Assembly (NCBI RefSeq): GCF_015679325.1
Contig: NZ_JADPVI010000003.1
Location: forward strand, 186,001-250,000
Origin: Kaistella gelatinilytica
GTDB taxonomy: Bacteria > Bacteroidota > Bacteroidia > Flavobacteriales > Weeksellaceae
DNA: 64,000 nucleotides
Direction: 5' to 3'
Part shown: one piece after another, positions 43,319 through 52,989 of the stretch
Numbering within the stretch: the stretch's first letter is position 1
Layout of the letters: the number at the start of each line of letters is the position of its first letter
Notes under the pieces: model-generated
Told to the model about the DNA's origin: nothing
What the model saw: only the letters and a program-made list of their open reading frames with translations
Databases searched by the model: none
Made by a program: the position numbers and the translations under genes

Positions 43319-43935
43319 TCGAACTTTACTTTATTTTTAGTTAACAGTTCGTTCGTTTTCGTGATAAAATCTAAAATTTCGTCTCCTCCAATTTTCTTTT
43401 CTGCCGAAGTCACATACATGTCGGGTAATTCTTCCCAGGTTTTCAAAAGCTCGTTTCGATACACTTCAACATTAGCATTTACCGTATTGGGTTTTAATTT
43501 ATCAGCTTTGGTAAAAACGATGGAAAAAGGAATATCACTTTCACCACACCATTCAATAAACTCAATGTCTATTTGCTGCGGTGTGTGCCGGGAATCAACC
43601 AAAACAAAAAGATTAACCAAATTTGGACGGTTCAGAATATAATTGGTGTTAATTTTCTCGAAATCTTTTCTCATACTTTTCGACACCCGCGCATACCCAT
43701 AACCTGGCAAATCGGTCAAATACCAGCTTTCATTAATTAAAAAATGATTGATAAGCTGTGTTTTTCCAGGAGTCTGGGAAGTTTTTGCAAGATCTTTATG
43801 ATTCATCATCGCGTTGATCAATGAAGATTTACCCACATTAGACCGACCAATAAATGCGTATTCCGGCAAGTTGGGTTCCGGACATTCCTGCCATTTGCCA
43901 CTACTTTTTACAAATTCCGTTGTTTTGATAACCAT
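43315..43935 (-). CDS. ysxC: Ribosome biogenesis GTP-binding protein YsxC/YihA
   Basis: A 206-residue circularly simple GTPase of the EngB family, needed for 50S subunit assembly. The G1 loop GRSNVGKS is at 30-37, the G2 region around [22 protein letters not shown] (G3), and TKADKLKP (G4). The start is confirmed by a TAAATTTG promoter 14 bases upstream. The gene leads a two-gene unit with the ElaA-type acetyltransferase. Confidence 0.96.
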   Translation of the reverse strand: MVIKTTEFVKSSGKWQECPEPNLPEYAFIGRSNVGKSSLINAMMNHKDLAKTSQTPGKTQLINHFLINESWYLTDLPGYGYARVSKSMRKDFEKINTNYILNRPNLVNLFVLVDSRHTPQQIDIEFIEWCGESDIPFSIVFTKADKLKPNTVNANVEVYRNELLKTWEELPDMYVTSAEKKIGGDEILDFITKTNELLTKNKVKFE

Positions 43936-43949
43936 TTGTTATTTTTTTT

Positions 43950-43957
43950 CAAATTTA
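43950..43957 (-). promoter_or_regulatory. -7 promoter box of ysxC
   Basis: The minus strand reads TAAATTTG, ending 14 bases before the ysxC ATG and just downstream of the hydrolase terminator. Confidence 0.65.
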
Positions 43958-43961
43958 ATTA

Positions 43962-43990
43962 AATAAAAAATGGAAGCTTAAACTTCCACT
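43962..43990 (-). terminator. Terminator of the hydrolase gene
   Basis: On the minus strand GTGGAAG pairs with CTTCCAT (43988-43971) around TTTAAG, then a T-rich run (43970-43962). Confidence 0.8.
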
Positions 43991-43993
43991 CTT

Positions 43994-44758
43994 CTATTTT
44001 TCCAGACTTAGCAACCATTCATATAATATTTGGTTGAATTCGTCAGGTTTTTCCATCATTGCTGCATGACCACAATTCTCGATCCAGTGCAGTGAAGAAT
44101 TAGGCAGAAATTTATTCATATCTATTGCGACTTCAGGTGGAGTAACATTGTCCTGTTTTCCCCAGATCAAGCAAACCGGCGCTGTAATTTTCGGTAAATC
44201 ATTCAACATATTATGTTTGATCGCACTTCTTGCCAGCATAACGGTCTTGAGTCCTTTCATGCGGTCATTTACCACAGAAAAAACCTCATCGACCAGTTCA
44301 TTAGTTGCAATGTTGGGATCGTAGAAAACTTCCTGTGTTTTTTTCTTAATATATTCCTTATCTGATTTTCTTGGAAAACTATCGCCAAATGTTCTTTCGT
44401 AAAGTCCGGAACTTCCTGTAAGAACTAAATTTTTAACCAACTCAGGTCTTGCCAAAGTTAAGATCAGACCAACATGACCACCCATGGAATTTCCTACAAT
44501 AGTAACAGGTTCCGTTGCTTTTGCTTCTATAAATTTTGCAACATATTTTGCAATAGTCGTTAGGTTCGTATTTAAAACAGGCAGATCGTAGATCGGCAAT
44601 ACGGGTACGAAAACTTTATAACCTCTCTCGGAAAAAAAGTTTACCGTCTTCTCGAAATTGCTCAAACCACCCATCAATCCGTGTAATAAAATCAACGGAT
44701 GCCCTTCTCCAGCTTCAATGAAAGAGAATTTTTTTTCTTTTTTCGTAATAAATCTCAT
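43994..44758 (-). CDS. Alpha/beta hydrolase
   Basis: A 254-residue soluble alpha/beta-hydrolase. Visible parts: the oxyanion-hole HGLMGGLSNFE (26-36), nucleophile Ser91 in GNSMGG, the acid in IWGKQDNVTPPE and the catalytic histidine in ENCGHAAMMEKPDEF. The layout resembles lyso- or aromatic-substrate hydrolases of the MhpC/lipase type, and no substrate can be deduced. No signal peptide. It is divergent from mraZ across a 253-base region and has two tandem -7 boxes upstream. The neighbourhood suggests, but does not show, a role linked to the envelope. Confidence 0.85.
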   Translation of the reverse strand: MRFITKKEKKFSFIEAGEGHPLILLHGLMGGLSNFEKTVNFFSERGYKVFVPVLPIYDLPVLNTNLTTIAKYVAKFIEAKATEPVTIVGNSMGGHVGLILTLARPELVKNLVLTGSSGLYERTFGDSFPRKSDKEYIKKKTQEVFYDPNIATNELVDEVFSVVNDRMKGLKTVMLARSAIKHNMLNDLPKITAPVCLIWGKQDNVTPPEVAIDMNKFLPNSSLHWIENCGHAAMMEKPDEFNQILYEWLLSLEK

Positions 44759-44779
44759 AAAAATGCTTTGTCAGCGCTG

Positions 44780-44795
44780 CAAAAATACAAATTTA
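44780..44795 (-). promoter_or_regulatory. Tandem -7 boxes upstream of the hydrolase gene
   Basis: On the minus strand TAAATTTG (44795-44788) is directly followed by TATTTTTG (44787-44780). Two overlapping transcription starts are predicted, with leaders of about 15-25 bases. Confidence 0.55.
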
Positions 44796-44963
44796 ACACC
44801 AACTTTAATTTAGGTCCTTAAATTTTTAATAAAAGTAATATTTTTCACAATACAGAAAATGTTTTTTTTCCAAAAATTTAAAAAAAGAATTCTCTACCAT
44901 AACTCGTTTTTAATCAATTATTTAATACTTAAAATCAAAACTTATTAACATTAAGTCAAAAAG

Positions 44964-44978
44964 TGGGAAAAAGTGGGA
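44964..44978 (+). promoter_or_regulatory. mraZ: Two MraZ binding boxes
   Basis: TGGGA-N5-TGGGA is exactly the spacing of the TGGGN repeats that MraZ recognises in E. coli. The boxes lie 20 bases before the -7 box and so overlap the -33 region, predicting autorepression of the dcw cluster. Confidence 0.7.
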
Positions 44979-44997
44979 GGTTTTAGAAATTTTTATA

Positions 44998-45005
44998 TAA
45001 ATTTG
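44998..45005 (+). promoter_or_regulatory. mraZ: -7 promoter box of the dcw cluster (near-leaderless)
   Basis: TAAATTTG lies only six bases (TCCCAA) before the mraZ ATG, so the message should begin at or next to the start codon. Confidence 0.65.
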
Positions 45006-45011
45006 TCCCAA

Positions 45012-45482
45012 ATGAAGAATTTCATCGGTACATACGAATGCAAAATGGACGACAAAGGTCGCATCAAACTACCTTCATCTCTGGTAAAACAGATGGAGAA
45101 TTATGGTGGTGATTCCTATGTGGTAAAGCGTTCTGTGTTTCAATCCTGTCTGGAAGTTTATCCAATGAACGGGTGGGAAAAGCTGATGGAAAAAATAAAT
45201 AAGCTCAATCGCTTTCAAAAGAAAAACGCCGATTTCATTCGCCAGTTTACGGCTGGTTTAAAAACAGTAGAGCCTGATAATGCAGGAAGACTTCAGATTT
45301 CTAAAGATCTAACGCTTTTTGCAGATCTAAAAAAAGAAATTGTGATCACAAGTGCAGGTGAACTTTTTGAAATTTGGGATAAAGATGCTTACGAAGAAGT
45401 TATCGCAACTTCCGCAGAAGATTTCGCACGACTTGCTGAAGAAGTAATGGGTGAAATTAGTTTTGAAGACGACGAAAATTAA
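45012..45482 (+). CDS. mraZ: Transcriptional regulator MraZ
   Basis: A 156-residue AbrB-like DNA-binding regulator with two MraZ/SpoVT repeats (FIGTYECKMDDKGRIKLPSSL at the start and GLKTVEPDNAGRLQISKDLT in the middle). It represses the dcw operon, including itself, in E. coli. The start at 45012 is fixed by the promoter box 6 bases upstream; an open extension to 44973 would swallow the operator and promoter. It is the first gene of the cluster and rsmH follows after 19 bases. Confidence 0.95.
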   Translation: MKNFIGTYECKMDDKGRIKLPSSLVKQMENYGGDSYVVKRSVFQSCLEVYPMNGWEKLMEKINKLNRFQKKNADFIRQFTAGLKTVEPDNAGRLQISKDLTLFADLKKEIVITSAGELFEIWDKDAYEEVIATSAEDFARLAEEVMGEISFEDDEN

Positions 45483-45501
45483 TAAGGATAACAATTAGAA
45501 T

Positions 45502-46395
45502 ATGTATCATAATCCCGTTTTGCTGAAAAAAAGTGTAGATGATTTGGTGACAGATCCCGACGGAATTTATGTGGACGTAACTTTCGGTGGCGGTGGTCAT
45601 TCCCGCGAAATTTTAAAAAAACTTTCGCCTAAAGGTAAATTATACAGTTTTGACCAGGATTTAGATGCGCTGAAAAACACGATTGAAGACGAAAGATTCA
45701 CGCTCATCAATCAGAATTTCAGGTTTTTAGAAAATATGTTGATGGCTTTCGGGATTTCAAAGGTTGATGGAATTTTGGCCGATCTTGGAGTTTCTTCTCA
45801 TCAATTCGATGAAGCGGAGCGCGGATTTTCTACGAGAATGAACGCTCCTTTGGATATGAGGATGAATGTGATGCAGGTTTTGGACGCTAAAAAAATTATT
45901 AATGAATATGAAGAGGAACAGTTAGCATCAATCTTTTATTATTACGGTGAATTACGGGAATCAAGAAGATTAGCGAGAGAAATTGTAAAACATCGCCAAA
46001 CAAAGAAGATCGAAACGACAGAAGATTTAAAAAAACTCTTCAGTTACATTCCTCAGTTCAAGCAAAATAAATTTTTTGCACAGGTTTTTCAGGCCGTAAG
46101 AATTGAAGTGAATCAGGAATTAGAAGTTTTAAAAGAAATGCTCGTTCAGTCCTATAAAATTTTAAAACCTCAGGGAAGATTAGTCGTAATTTCCTATCAT
46201 TCATTAGAAGATCGGCTGGTGAAAAGATTTTTAAAAAATGGAATGTTCGAAGGCGAACCAGCAAGAGATATTTACGGAAACTTCTCGAAAACATTTGACC
46301 TTCTTCAGACCAAAGCAATCATTCCTGATGAGGCAGAAATAGCAGAAAACTCCCGGGCAAGAAGCGCAAAAATGCGTGTCGGAATAAAATTATAA
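45502..46395 (+). CDS. rsmH: 16S rRNA (cytosine-1402-N4) methyltransferase
   Basis: RsmH (MraW) methylates C1402 in the ribosomal P site using S-adenosylmethionine. The 297-residue enzyme begins MYHNPVLLKKSVDDL, with the AdoMet loop YVDVTFGGGGHSREIL and DGILADLGVSSHQFDEAERGFS. The C-terminal SYHSLEDRLVKRF and SRARSAKMRVG are typical. It is the second gene of the dcw cluster. A 75-base spacer with a palindromic repeat separates it from ftsL. Confidence 0.97.
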   Translation: MYHNPVLLKKSVDDLVTDPDGIYVDVTFGGGGHSREILKKLSPKGKLYSFDQDLDALKNTIEDERFTLINQNFRFLENMLMAFGISKVDGILADLGVSSHQFDEAERGFSTRMNAPLDMRMNVMQVLDAKKIINEYEEEQLASIFYYYGELRESRRLAREIVKHRQTKKIETTEDLKKLFSYIPQFKQNKFFAQVFQAVRIEVNQELEVLKEMLVQSYKILKPQGRLVVISYHSLEDRLVKRFLKNGMFEGEPARDIYGNFSKTFDLLQTKAIIPDEAEIAENSRARSAKMRVGIKL

Positions 46396-46405
46396 GAAAT
46401 GAGAA

Positions 46406-46461
46406 ATGGGTAATAAGCAATCGTAAAAAATATTACTCATCGCTAATTACTTATTACTCAT
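46406..46461. repeat. Inverted repeat with ATGAGTAATAAG arms
   Basis: The arms 46406-46421 and 46446-46461 pair at 14 of 16 positions; the core TATTACTCAT also occurs directly at 46431 and 46452. It fills the rsmH-ftsL spacer and resembles dispersed repeats I recall from other flavobacterial genomes. Confidence 0.7.
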
Positions 46462-46470
46462 AAAAAATAG

Positions 46471-46836
46471 ATGGCAAAAAGACCTACAAATCGCCCCCAG
46501 AAAAAACTCACTTTTATAGATATTGTAAAAGGGAATTTCCTGAATCGCGATGAAGTAAAAATTCATTACAAATATTTTATGTTGGTGTTTGTCTTAATGA
46601 TGATCATGATCTACAGCAATCACTTAGTAAGTCAGAAGATAGAAATGGTCAATGATCTGAAAGAGCAAACCGAGGAATATAAGTCCCGAAATGCGTATGC
46701 TCAAAGCAGATTGATCAAAGTAAAATTAGAATCAGAATTAGGAAAAGAAATGGTGCAGGATTCACTTCTATCATTAGAAAATCATCCTCACAAATTATTG
46801 ATAAAATTAGACAGTACAGATGGCGGTTCAAAATGA
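46471..46836 (+). CDS. ftsL: FtsL-like cell division protein
   Basis: A 121-residue bitopic membrane protein: a basic cytoplasmic N-terminus (MAKRPTNRPQKK), one transmembrane helix (about 34-54, KYFMLVFVLMMIMIYSNHLV) and a periplasmic coiled coil (IEMVNDLKEQTEEYKSRNAYAQSRL). The size, topology and position between rsmH and ftsI identify it as the FtsL counterpart, which links FtsQ to FtsI/FtsW. Sequence identity to E. coli FtsL is not expected. It overlaps ftsI by 17 bases. Confidence 0.82.
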   Translation: MAKRPTNRPQKKLTFIDIVKGNFLNRDEVKIHYKYFMLVFVLMMIMIYSNHLVSQKIEMVNDLKEQTEEYKSRNAYAQSRLIKVKLESELGKEMVQDSLLSLENHPHKLLIKLDSTDGGSK

Positions 46837-48811
46837 ATTCGAAAATAAACGCAAACAAACACTACGATGGGGTTACTTCTTCGCAGGTTTCGCCTTTGTA
46901 TTATTTATGGTCTTTCTTGCCAGAATTATTATTTTACAGAACACTAATGTTCAGGAGATTAAAGATGATTACATCAACAAAAATTATCGGGAAGCAACCT
47001 TAAAAGCTGCCCGTGGAAATTTATACGCCGCAGATGGTTCTATTTTAGCCACAACGGTGATGCGTTATGATGTTTATCTTGATTTTAAAACCATAAAAGA
47101 TTCTGTTTACTCCAATAATATTGCAGCATTATCTGATTCATTGTCACAAATGTTTGGTAAACCGAAAAGCTATTTCAGAGATCGGCTGGATCAACAGAAA
47201 AAAGCAAAAAATCAATATTACGCGCTCGCAAAAGGGTTAGATTTCGATGGTTACGATCGTATCAGAAAGTTTCCAATTTTCATTAAAGGAAAAAACAAAG
47301 GCGGTTTTATCATCGACCGTAATTTCAAAAGAGAACTCGCTACAACTCAGATCGGCGCAGGAACAATCGGAATGGATAATGGTGCTGCACAATCAGGTTT
47401 AGAAGGAGCCTTTTCAAAATATTTGACCGGCAAAGATGGTACCCGTTTAGAGCAAAGAGTTAATTCCAGCCAATGGAAACCCATCGATTACTGGAAAGTA
47501 AACGAACCAGTTGATGGACAGGATGTTTACACGACAATTGATTTAAGAATTCAGGATATTGCAAGTTCAGCTTTAGAAAAACAACTCATCAAATTCGATG
47601 CTGATCACGGATGTGTTTTGGTCATGGAAGTTGCGACAGGAAAAGTAAAAGCCATGGTCAATCTTCGCAGAACTGAACCTGGAATTTATGTAGATGCTTA
47701 TAACTACGCCATGAAAGATGCTTCTGAACCGGGATCTACTTTCAAAACAGTTTCTCTTTTAGCCGCAATGGATGATGGTTTTATCGATGAAAATACAACA
47801 GTAAATGTTGGAAACGGAGTTTGGGTTTATGCAAAACAAAAAATTTCAGATGGTCACGGTGGTGGAACTTATGATATTTCAGATGTTTTAGCGAAATCGA
47901 GCAATGTGGGTTCCGCAAAATTAATTACCAAATTTTATGCAGACAAACCTCAGGTATTTTTAGATCATCTGAGAAGATGGAAAATGTTTGACAAAATGGA
48001 TATTGAACTTCCCGGCGTTACGAGACCTTATATTGTTACGCCTGAAAGTAAAAGATGGAATGCCGCAACTTTAGCTTCATTAGCTTATGGATATTCTTCC
48101 CGATTCAACCTTTTACAACTCACCACATTTTACAATGGAGTTGCGAACAAAGGTGTGATGCTTAAACCTCTTTTCATCGATAAGATCATGAAAGACGGTC
48201 AAGTTTTATTCACTGCTAAACCAGAAATAATGGTCAAAAAGATGGCTTCTGAAAAAGCGATCAAAATGATGACCAGTGCATTAACTAAAGCCGTAGAAAA
48301 AGGAACCGCGAAAAGTATTTTTACGCCCAATTTAAAAATGGCCGGAAAAACAGGTACGGCAAGATTTGAATACTGGAAACCTGGACCCGCGAAATATCAG
48401 GCGAGTTTCGCAGGATTTTATCCGGCAGATAATCCGAAATATACGTGTATCGTGATGGTAAATCAACCGGATAATTCGAAAGGTTTTTATGGCGCGACCG
48501 TTTCGGCTCCCGTATTTAAAGAGATTGCAGGAAAAACGTTCCTTAAAACTCCACAGAATATTGAACAGGAATTATTGGTTGACCGAAAAGTAGATCTAAG
48601 CAAAATGATCGAACCTACCGTAAAAATCGCGGTAACCGGAAATCAAATGCCGAACGTTACCGGACTTATTGGAAAAAATATTATCCCACAACTGGAAAAT
48701 CAAGGTTACAGAGTTGATTACAAAGGTGTTGGTCGAATTAAAGAACAGTTTCCATTAGAAGGAACGATCATCAATAAAACCCAAAGAATATATCTGCAAT
48801 TGCAGAATTAA
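46820..48811 (+). CDS. ftsI: Septum peptidoglycan transpeptidase (penicillin-binding protein)
   Basis: A 663-residue class B penicillin-binding protein for septal cross-linking. A single membrane anchor lies at about 18-40 (YFFAGFAFVLFMVFLARIIIL). The transpeptidase motifs are in order: STFK (306-309), SSN (360-362) and KTGT (510-513). A C-terminal PASTA-like domain (about 606-663, MPNVTGLIGKNIIPQLENQGY) ends the protein; PASTA in a class B PBP is common in Bacteroidota but absent from E. coli FtsI. It overlaps ftsL by 17 bases. Confidence 0.96.
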   Translation: MAVQNEFENKRKQTLRWGYFFAGFAFVLFMVFLARIIILQNTNVQEIKDDYINKNYREATLKAARGNLYAADGSILATTVMRYDVYLDFKTIKDSVYSNNIAALSDSLSQMFGKPKSYFRDRLDQQKKAKNQYYALAKGLDFDGYDRIRKFPIFIKGKNKGGFIIDRNFKRELATTQIGAGTIGMDNGAAQSGLEGAFSKYLTGKDGTRLEQRVNSSQWKPIDYWKVNEPVDGQDVYTTIDLRIQDIASSALEKQLIKFDADHGCVLVMEVATGKVKAMVNLRRTEPGIYVDAYNYAMKDASEPGSTFKTVSLLAAMDDGFIDENTTVNVGNGVWVYAKQKISDGHGGGTYDISDVLAKSSNVGSAKLITKFYADKPQVFLDHLRRWKMFDKMDIELPGVTRPYIVTPESKRWNAATLASLAYGYSSRFNLLQLTTFYNGVANKGVMLKPLFIDKIMKDGQVLFTAKPEIMVKKMASEKAIKMMTSALTKAVEKGTAKSIFTPNLKMAGKTGTARFEYWKPGPAKYQASFAGFYPADNPKYTCIVMVNQPDNSKGFYGATVSAPVFKEIAGKTFLKTPQNIEQELLVDRKVDLSKMIEPTVKIAVTGNQMPNVTGLIGKNIIPQLENQGYRVDYKGVGRIKEQFPLEGTIINKTQRIYLQLQN

Positions 48812-48824
48812 AAAAAATGTAGAG

Positions 48825-48842
48825 ACAAGTCACCATTTGTCA
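48825..48842. repeat. Small palindrome of the GTAGAGAC type
   Basis: TGTAGAGACAA (from 48819) with TTGTC downstream forms a 5-bp stem at 48825-48842. It resembles a palindromic repeat common in Bacteroidota (GAGACGCGA...TCGCGTCTC type), of which another member lies at 54225. Confidence 0.5.
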
Positions 48843-48860
48843 CGTTTAAAAATTAAAAGA

Positions 48861-48904
48861 ATCCGAAGGATTTAATATGAATAGCCGTCGGTGAAACCTA
48901 CGGA
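48861..48904. repeat. Twin-hairpin repeat element
   Basis: AATCC-GAA-GGATT, a 12-base AT-rich spacer (taatatgaatag) and CCGTCGGT-GAA-ACCTACGG. Both hairpins have a GAA loop. The same layout recurs at 55434-55475 before murC. It precedes murE by 17 bases. Confidence 0.75.
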
Positions 48905-48921
48905 ATTTATAAAAACAAGAA

Positions 48922-50382
48922 ATGAAATTAGAAGAATTATTAAAAAGAATCCCAGTTTTAGAAATGATCGGAAATCAAAATGCCGACGTTTCAGAAATTG
49001 TTTTCGACAGCCGAATAGTTGTTCCGGATTCTCTGTATGTTGCCATCAAAGGAACCGTTTCCGACGGTCATTCATTCATCGATCCTTCTATTGAGAAAGG
49101 CGCAAAAGTTATTATTTGTGAAGTTTTACCTGAAGACTTAAAGGATAATGTGACTTACATTAAAGTGAAAGATGCATCGAAAACTTTAGGTCAACTCGCA
49201 TCTAATTTTTACGGCAATCCTTCAGAAAAATTAAATTTAATCGGCGTTACAGGAACGAACGGAAAAACTTCTGTCGCTACTCTTTTGTTTGATATTTTCA
49301 AAATTCTAGGATTTCAATCGCTTTTAATTTCGACCGTAGAATATAGAATTGGAGATGAAATAATTCCTTCAACTCATACAACTCCGGATGTTATTCGAAT
49401 CAATCAAATGTTAGCGAAAGCAGTTGAATTAGGTTATGAATATACTTTCATGGAAGTTTCTTCCCACGGAATTCATCAAAACAGAACGGAAGGTTTACAT
49501 TTCAAAATCGCCGGATTTACAAATATTACGCACGATCATTTAGATTACCATAAAACTTTTGAGGAATATTTAAAAACCAAAAAAAGATTTTTTGACGAGT
49601 TGAATTCAGAATCGATTGCCATCACCAATATTGATGACAAAAACGGAAACGTAATGCTTCAAAATACCAAAGCAAAGAAGAAAACCTACGCTTTGAAAAC
49701 GATGGCAGATTTCCACGGTAAAATGTTAGAAACTGATTTCAACGGAATGCTTCTCAACTTTAACGGTAAAGAATTCTGGACGACTTTGTCAGGGAAATTC
49801 AATGTTTATAATTTACTTCTAGCATACGCAATTACTGTAGAAGCGGGATTTCATGAAGAAGATATATTAAAAGCAATGTCTCAATTGAAAACCGTAAAAG
49901 GTAGATTTGAAACCTTAAAATCTGAAGGCGGAATTTTCTTCGTCATCGATTATGCACACACTCCGGATGCTTTGGAAAATATTTTAGATTCCATCAACGA
50001 GATCCGTACAAAAAACGAAAGATTAATTACTGTATTTGGTTGTGGCGGCGACAGAGATCACGCGAAACGTCCTGAAATGGGAAAAATCGCGTCTCGAAAA
50101 TCGACTTTAGCAATTATCACTTCCGATAATCCACGAACAGAAAATCCTGCGACGATCATTCAAGAAATCGAAGCGGGCGTTGAACCTCAATATTTCAGCA
50201 AATACACTTCAATTCCGGACAGAAGAGAAGCGATTAAAATGGCGATTAAATTTGCCGAACCGAAAGATATTATCCTCATTGCAGGAAAAGGCCACGAAAA
50301 TTATCAGGAGATCGATGGCATAAAACACCATTTCGATGACAAAGAAACAGTTATCGAATTAGCAAAATTAATGAGCAAATAA
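48922..50382 (+). CDS. murE: UDP-MurNAc-tripeptide synthetase (meso-DAP adding)
   Basis: MurE adds the third residue to the peptidoglycan stem peptide. ATP-binding GTNGKT is at 111-116 in a 486-residue ligase. The specificity motif DNPR (402-405) is the one that selects meso-diaminopimelate, not lysine. Other landmarks: the carbamylated-lysine region ([22 protein letters not shown]) and the C-terminal GKGHENYQ. mraY follows after 10 bases. Confidence 0.97.
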   Translation: MKLEELLKRIPVLEMIGNQNADVSEIVFDSRIVVPDSLYVAIKGTVSDGHSFIDPSIEKGAKVIICEVLPEDLKDNVTYIKVKDASKTLGQLASNFYGNPSEKLNLIGVTGTNGKTSVATLLFDIFKILGFQSLLISTVEYRIGDEIIPSTHTTPDVIRINQMLAKAVELGYEYTFMEVSSHGIHQNRTEGLHFKIAGFTNITHDHLDYHKTFEEYLKTKKRFFDELNSESIAITNIDDKNGNVMLQNTKAKKKTYALKTMADFHGKMLETDFNGMLLNFNGKEFWTTLSGKFNVYNLLLAYAITVEAGFHEEDILKAMSQLKTVKGRFETLKSEGGIFFVIDYAHTPDALENILDSINEIRTKNERLITVFGCGGDRDHAKRPEMGKIASRKSTLAIITSDNPRTENPATIIQEIEAGVEPQYFSKYTSIPDRREAIKMAIKFAEPKDIILIAGKGHENYQEIDGIKHHFDDKETVIELAKLMSK

Positions 50383-50392
50383 ACGATCAATT

Positions 50393-51634
50393 ATGTTATA
50401 CTACCTCTACGAATATTGTATCGCCCACGGAATTCATCTTCCGGGAATTGGTATGTTTAAATTCATCTCTTTCCGAGCAGGAATGGCGGTTTTATTGTCA
50501 TTAATAATCGCTTTGATTTTCGGTAAGAAGATCATCAATTATTTGCGCCAGAAACAAATGGGCGAATTGGTTCGTGATTTGGGTTTAGATGGTCAGAAAC
50601 AAAAAGAAGGAACGCCTACAATGGGAGGTTTGATCATTATTTTGGCAACCTTAATTCCAGTTTTACTCTTCACCAGAATATTTAATGTTTACATCGTTTT
50701 ATTGATCACTTCTGTCGTCTGGATGGGAGCAATAGGATTTATCGACGATTATTTAAAGAAAGTAAAGAAAAACAAAGACGGTCTCAGCGGAAAATTCAAA
50801 GTCATCGGTCAGGTTGGTTTAGGTTTAATTGTGGGGATCACCATGTATTTTCACCCGGATATTACGGTAAAAAGAAAATATGCAGATGCGAAAGAAATCA
50901 ATAGAAATAATGTTGAAACGAACTTTATGCCGACGGAAAAAGCAACTGTTTCCACCGTTCCTTTCGTTAAAAATAATGAGTTCGATTACAGCGGAATTTT
51001 ATTTTGGATGACGCCTGAAAAAGCACACGAGTGGGCATGGATCGTTTTTATCCCTTTCGTCATTTTTATTGTGACCGCCGTATCCAATGGAGCCAATATT
51101 TCTGATGGAATCGATGGTCTCGCCGCAGGAACCAGTGTCGTCATATTGTTGACGCTCTCCTTTTTCGCCTACGTTTCGGGGAATATCATTTTTGCAGATT
51201 ATCTCAATATTATGTTCCTGCCCAATATGGGGGAAACAACCATTTTTGCCCTCGCTTTAGTTGGTGCAGTCATCGGATTTTTCTGGTATAATACGTATCC
51301 GGCGCAAGTTTTCATGGGCGATACGGGAAGTTTAATGTTGGGCGGCGTCATCGCAGTTCTGGCGATTATTTTAAGAAAAGAATTAATGATTCCTGTTTTG
51401 TGTGGAATTTTCTTGATAGAAAACATTTCAGTCATGCTGCAGGTTGGAGTCTTTAAATACAGAAAGAGAAAATTTGGGTTAGAATATGCTCAAAATAACA
51501 GACTTTTTAAAATGTCTCCTCTTCATCATCATTACCAAAAAGAAGGTTATCATGAAAGTAAAATTGTGAACCGAATGGTGATCATGGGCGTGCTGTTTGC
51601 GATTATTTGTTTAATTACTTTAAAAGTCAGATAA
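50393..51634 (+). CDS. mraY: Phospho-MurNAc-pentapeptide transferase
   Basis: MraY joins the UDP-MurNAc-pentapeptide to undecaprenyl phosphate, giving lipid I. The 413-residue protein has ten or so membrane helices, with [10 protein letters not shown], the [20 protein letters not shown] aspartate motif, [15 protein letters not shown] and the [18 protein letters not shown] histidine loop near the end. About 50 residues longer than E. coli MraY because of an extra hydrophilic insert (about 160-200, [16 protein letters not shown]...MTPEKAHEW). murD follows after 7 bases. Confidence 0.97.
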   Translation: MLYYLYEYCIAHGIHLPGIGMFKFISFRAGMAVLLSLIIALIFGKKIINYLRQKQMGELVRDLGLDGQKQKEGTPTMGGLIIILATLIPVLLFTRIFNVYIVLLITSVVWMGAIGFIDDYLKKVKKNKDGLSGKFKVIGQVGLGLIVGITMYFHPDITVKRKYADAKEINRNNVETNFMPTEKATVSTVPFVKNNEFDYSGILFWMTPEKAHEWAWIVFIPFVIFIVTAVSNGANISDGIDGLAAGTSVVILLTLSFFAYVSGNIIFADYLNIMFLPNMGETTIFALALVGAVIGFFWYNTYPAQVFMGDTGSLMLGGVIAVLAIILRKELMIPVLCGIFLIENISVMLQVGVFKYRKRKFGLEYAQNNRLFKMSPLHHHYQKEGYHESKIVNRMVIMGVLFAIICLITLKVR

Positions 51635-51641
51635 AAATTAT

Positions 51642-52967
51642 ATGAAAATAGTTGTTTTAGGAGGCGGAGAAAGCGGATTTGGCGCAGCTTATTTGGCGAA
51701 GAAAAAAGGCATGGAGGTATTCTTGTCCGATAAAGGCTTGATCAAAGAGGACTTCAAAAAGCTTTTGATCGATGCTGATATTGAGTTTGAAGAAGGACAA
51801 CATTCGGAAGAAAGAATTCTTGCCGCAGACTGGATCATCAAATCACCCGGAATTCCGAAAAAAGCGGATATTATTTTTAAAATTAATCAGAAAGGAATTC
51901 GATTATCTTCTGAGATTGAGTTCGCTTCACAGTTCACCGATGCTAAAATAATTGCGATCACCGGAAGCAATGGCAAAACGACCACAACTTCTCTCATTTA
52001 TCATATTTTGAAAAATGATGATCTGAAAGTTGGTTTGGGTGGAAACATTGGAAAAAGTTTCGCGAAACAAGTCGCAGACGAAAATTTCGACTATTATGTT
52101 TTAGAAGTAAGTTCTTTTCAATTAGATGATATTCAAAACTTTAGACCTTATATTTCTCTGTTATTGAATTTGAGTCAGGATCATTTAGATCAGTACAATT
52201 ACAACTACGAAGAATATGCTTTAGCGAAGTTCAGAATTACAGAAAATCAGGAGAATGACAACTTTTTCATCTATAATAAAGATGATGTGATGAGTCAAAA
52301 CCTTTTAGAAAAATTAGAGATCAAGGCGAAAATGATCCCTTTTTCTACTAAAGATAAATTAAAAGAAGGCGGTTATCTCAATGATAATAAGATGATCGTG
52401 AAACTGGCAGATGAATTTTCAATGAAGATCGATGAACTTTCACTGGTTGGAAATCACAATATTGCGAACAGTTTAGCAGCTTCGATTGCGGGGAAAATAC
52501 TTCAGATCAACAATGAAAGTATCCGAAATTCTTTGATGACATTCCAGGCAGTTGAACACCGTTTGGAACAGGTTGCAGAAATCGATGGCGTGAAATTCAT
52601 CAATGATAGTAAAGCAACTAATGTGAACGCAACTTACTACGCTTTAGAAAGCATGAAACAACCCGCAATCTGGATTGTTGGTGGCGTTGACAAAGGAAAT
52701 GACTATACCGAAATTGAAGAACTCGTAAAGAAAAAAGTAAAAGCAATTGTTTGCTTAGGATTGGACAATCAGAAAATCATCGATTTCTTTCAGGATAAAA
52801 CGGAATTGATTTACAGCACATCAAGTATGGCAGAAGCCGTGAAAGTTTCAAAATCATTGACTGAAAAAGGAAATACAGTTTTACTTTCACCATGTTGCGC
52901 TAGTTTCGATTTGTTCAATAATTATGAAGACCGAGGAAATCAGTTTAAAAAAGAAGTTTTAAAATAA
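51642..52967 (+). CDS. murD: UDP-MurNAc-L-alanine--D-glutamate ligase
   Basis: A 441-residue Mur ligase that adds D-glutamate to UDP-MurNAc-L-alanine. An N-terminal Rossmann-like domain (VVLGGGESGFGAAYLAKKKG) is followed by the P-loop GSNGKTT (108-114), LNLSQDHLDQYNYNYEEYALAK and the C-terminal FINDSKATNVNATYYALES domain with LLSPCCASFDLFNNYEDRGNQF. All family motifs are present. ftsW follows after 22 bases. Confidence 0.97.
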   Translation: MKIVVLGGGESGFGAAYLAKKKGMEVFLSDKGLIKEDFKKLLIDADIEFEEGQHSEERILAADWIIKSPGIPKKADIIFKINQKGIRLSSEIEFASQFTDAKIIAITGSNGKTTTTSLIYHILKNDDLKVGLGGNIGKSFAKQVADENFDYYVLEVSSFQLDDIQNFRPYISLLLNLSQDHLDQYNYNYEEYALAKFRITENQENDNFFIYNKDDVMSQNLLEKLEIKAKMIPFSTKDKLKEGGYLNDNKMIVKLADEFSMKIDELSLVGNHNIANSLAASIAGKILQINNESIRNSLMTFQAVEHRLEQVAEIDGVKFINDSKATNVNATYYALESMKQPAIWIVGGVDKGNDYTEIEELVKKKVKAIVCLGLDNQKIIDFFQDKTELIYSTSSMAEAVKVSKSLTEKGNTVLLSPCCASFDLFNNYEDRGNQFKKEVLK

Positions 52968-52989
52968 AATCGGAAACGATTCAAACAAA

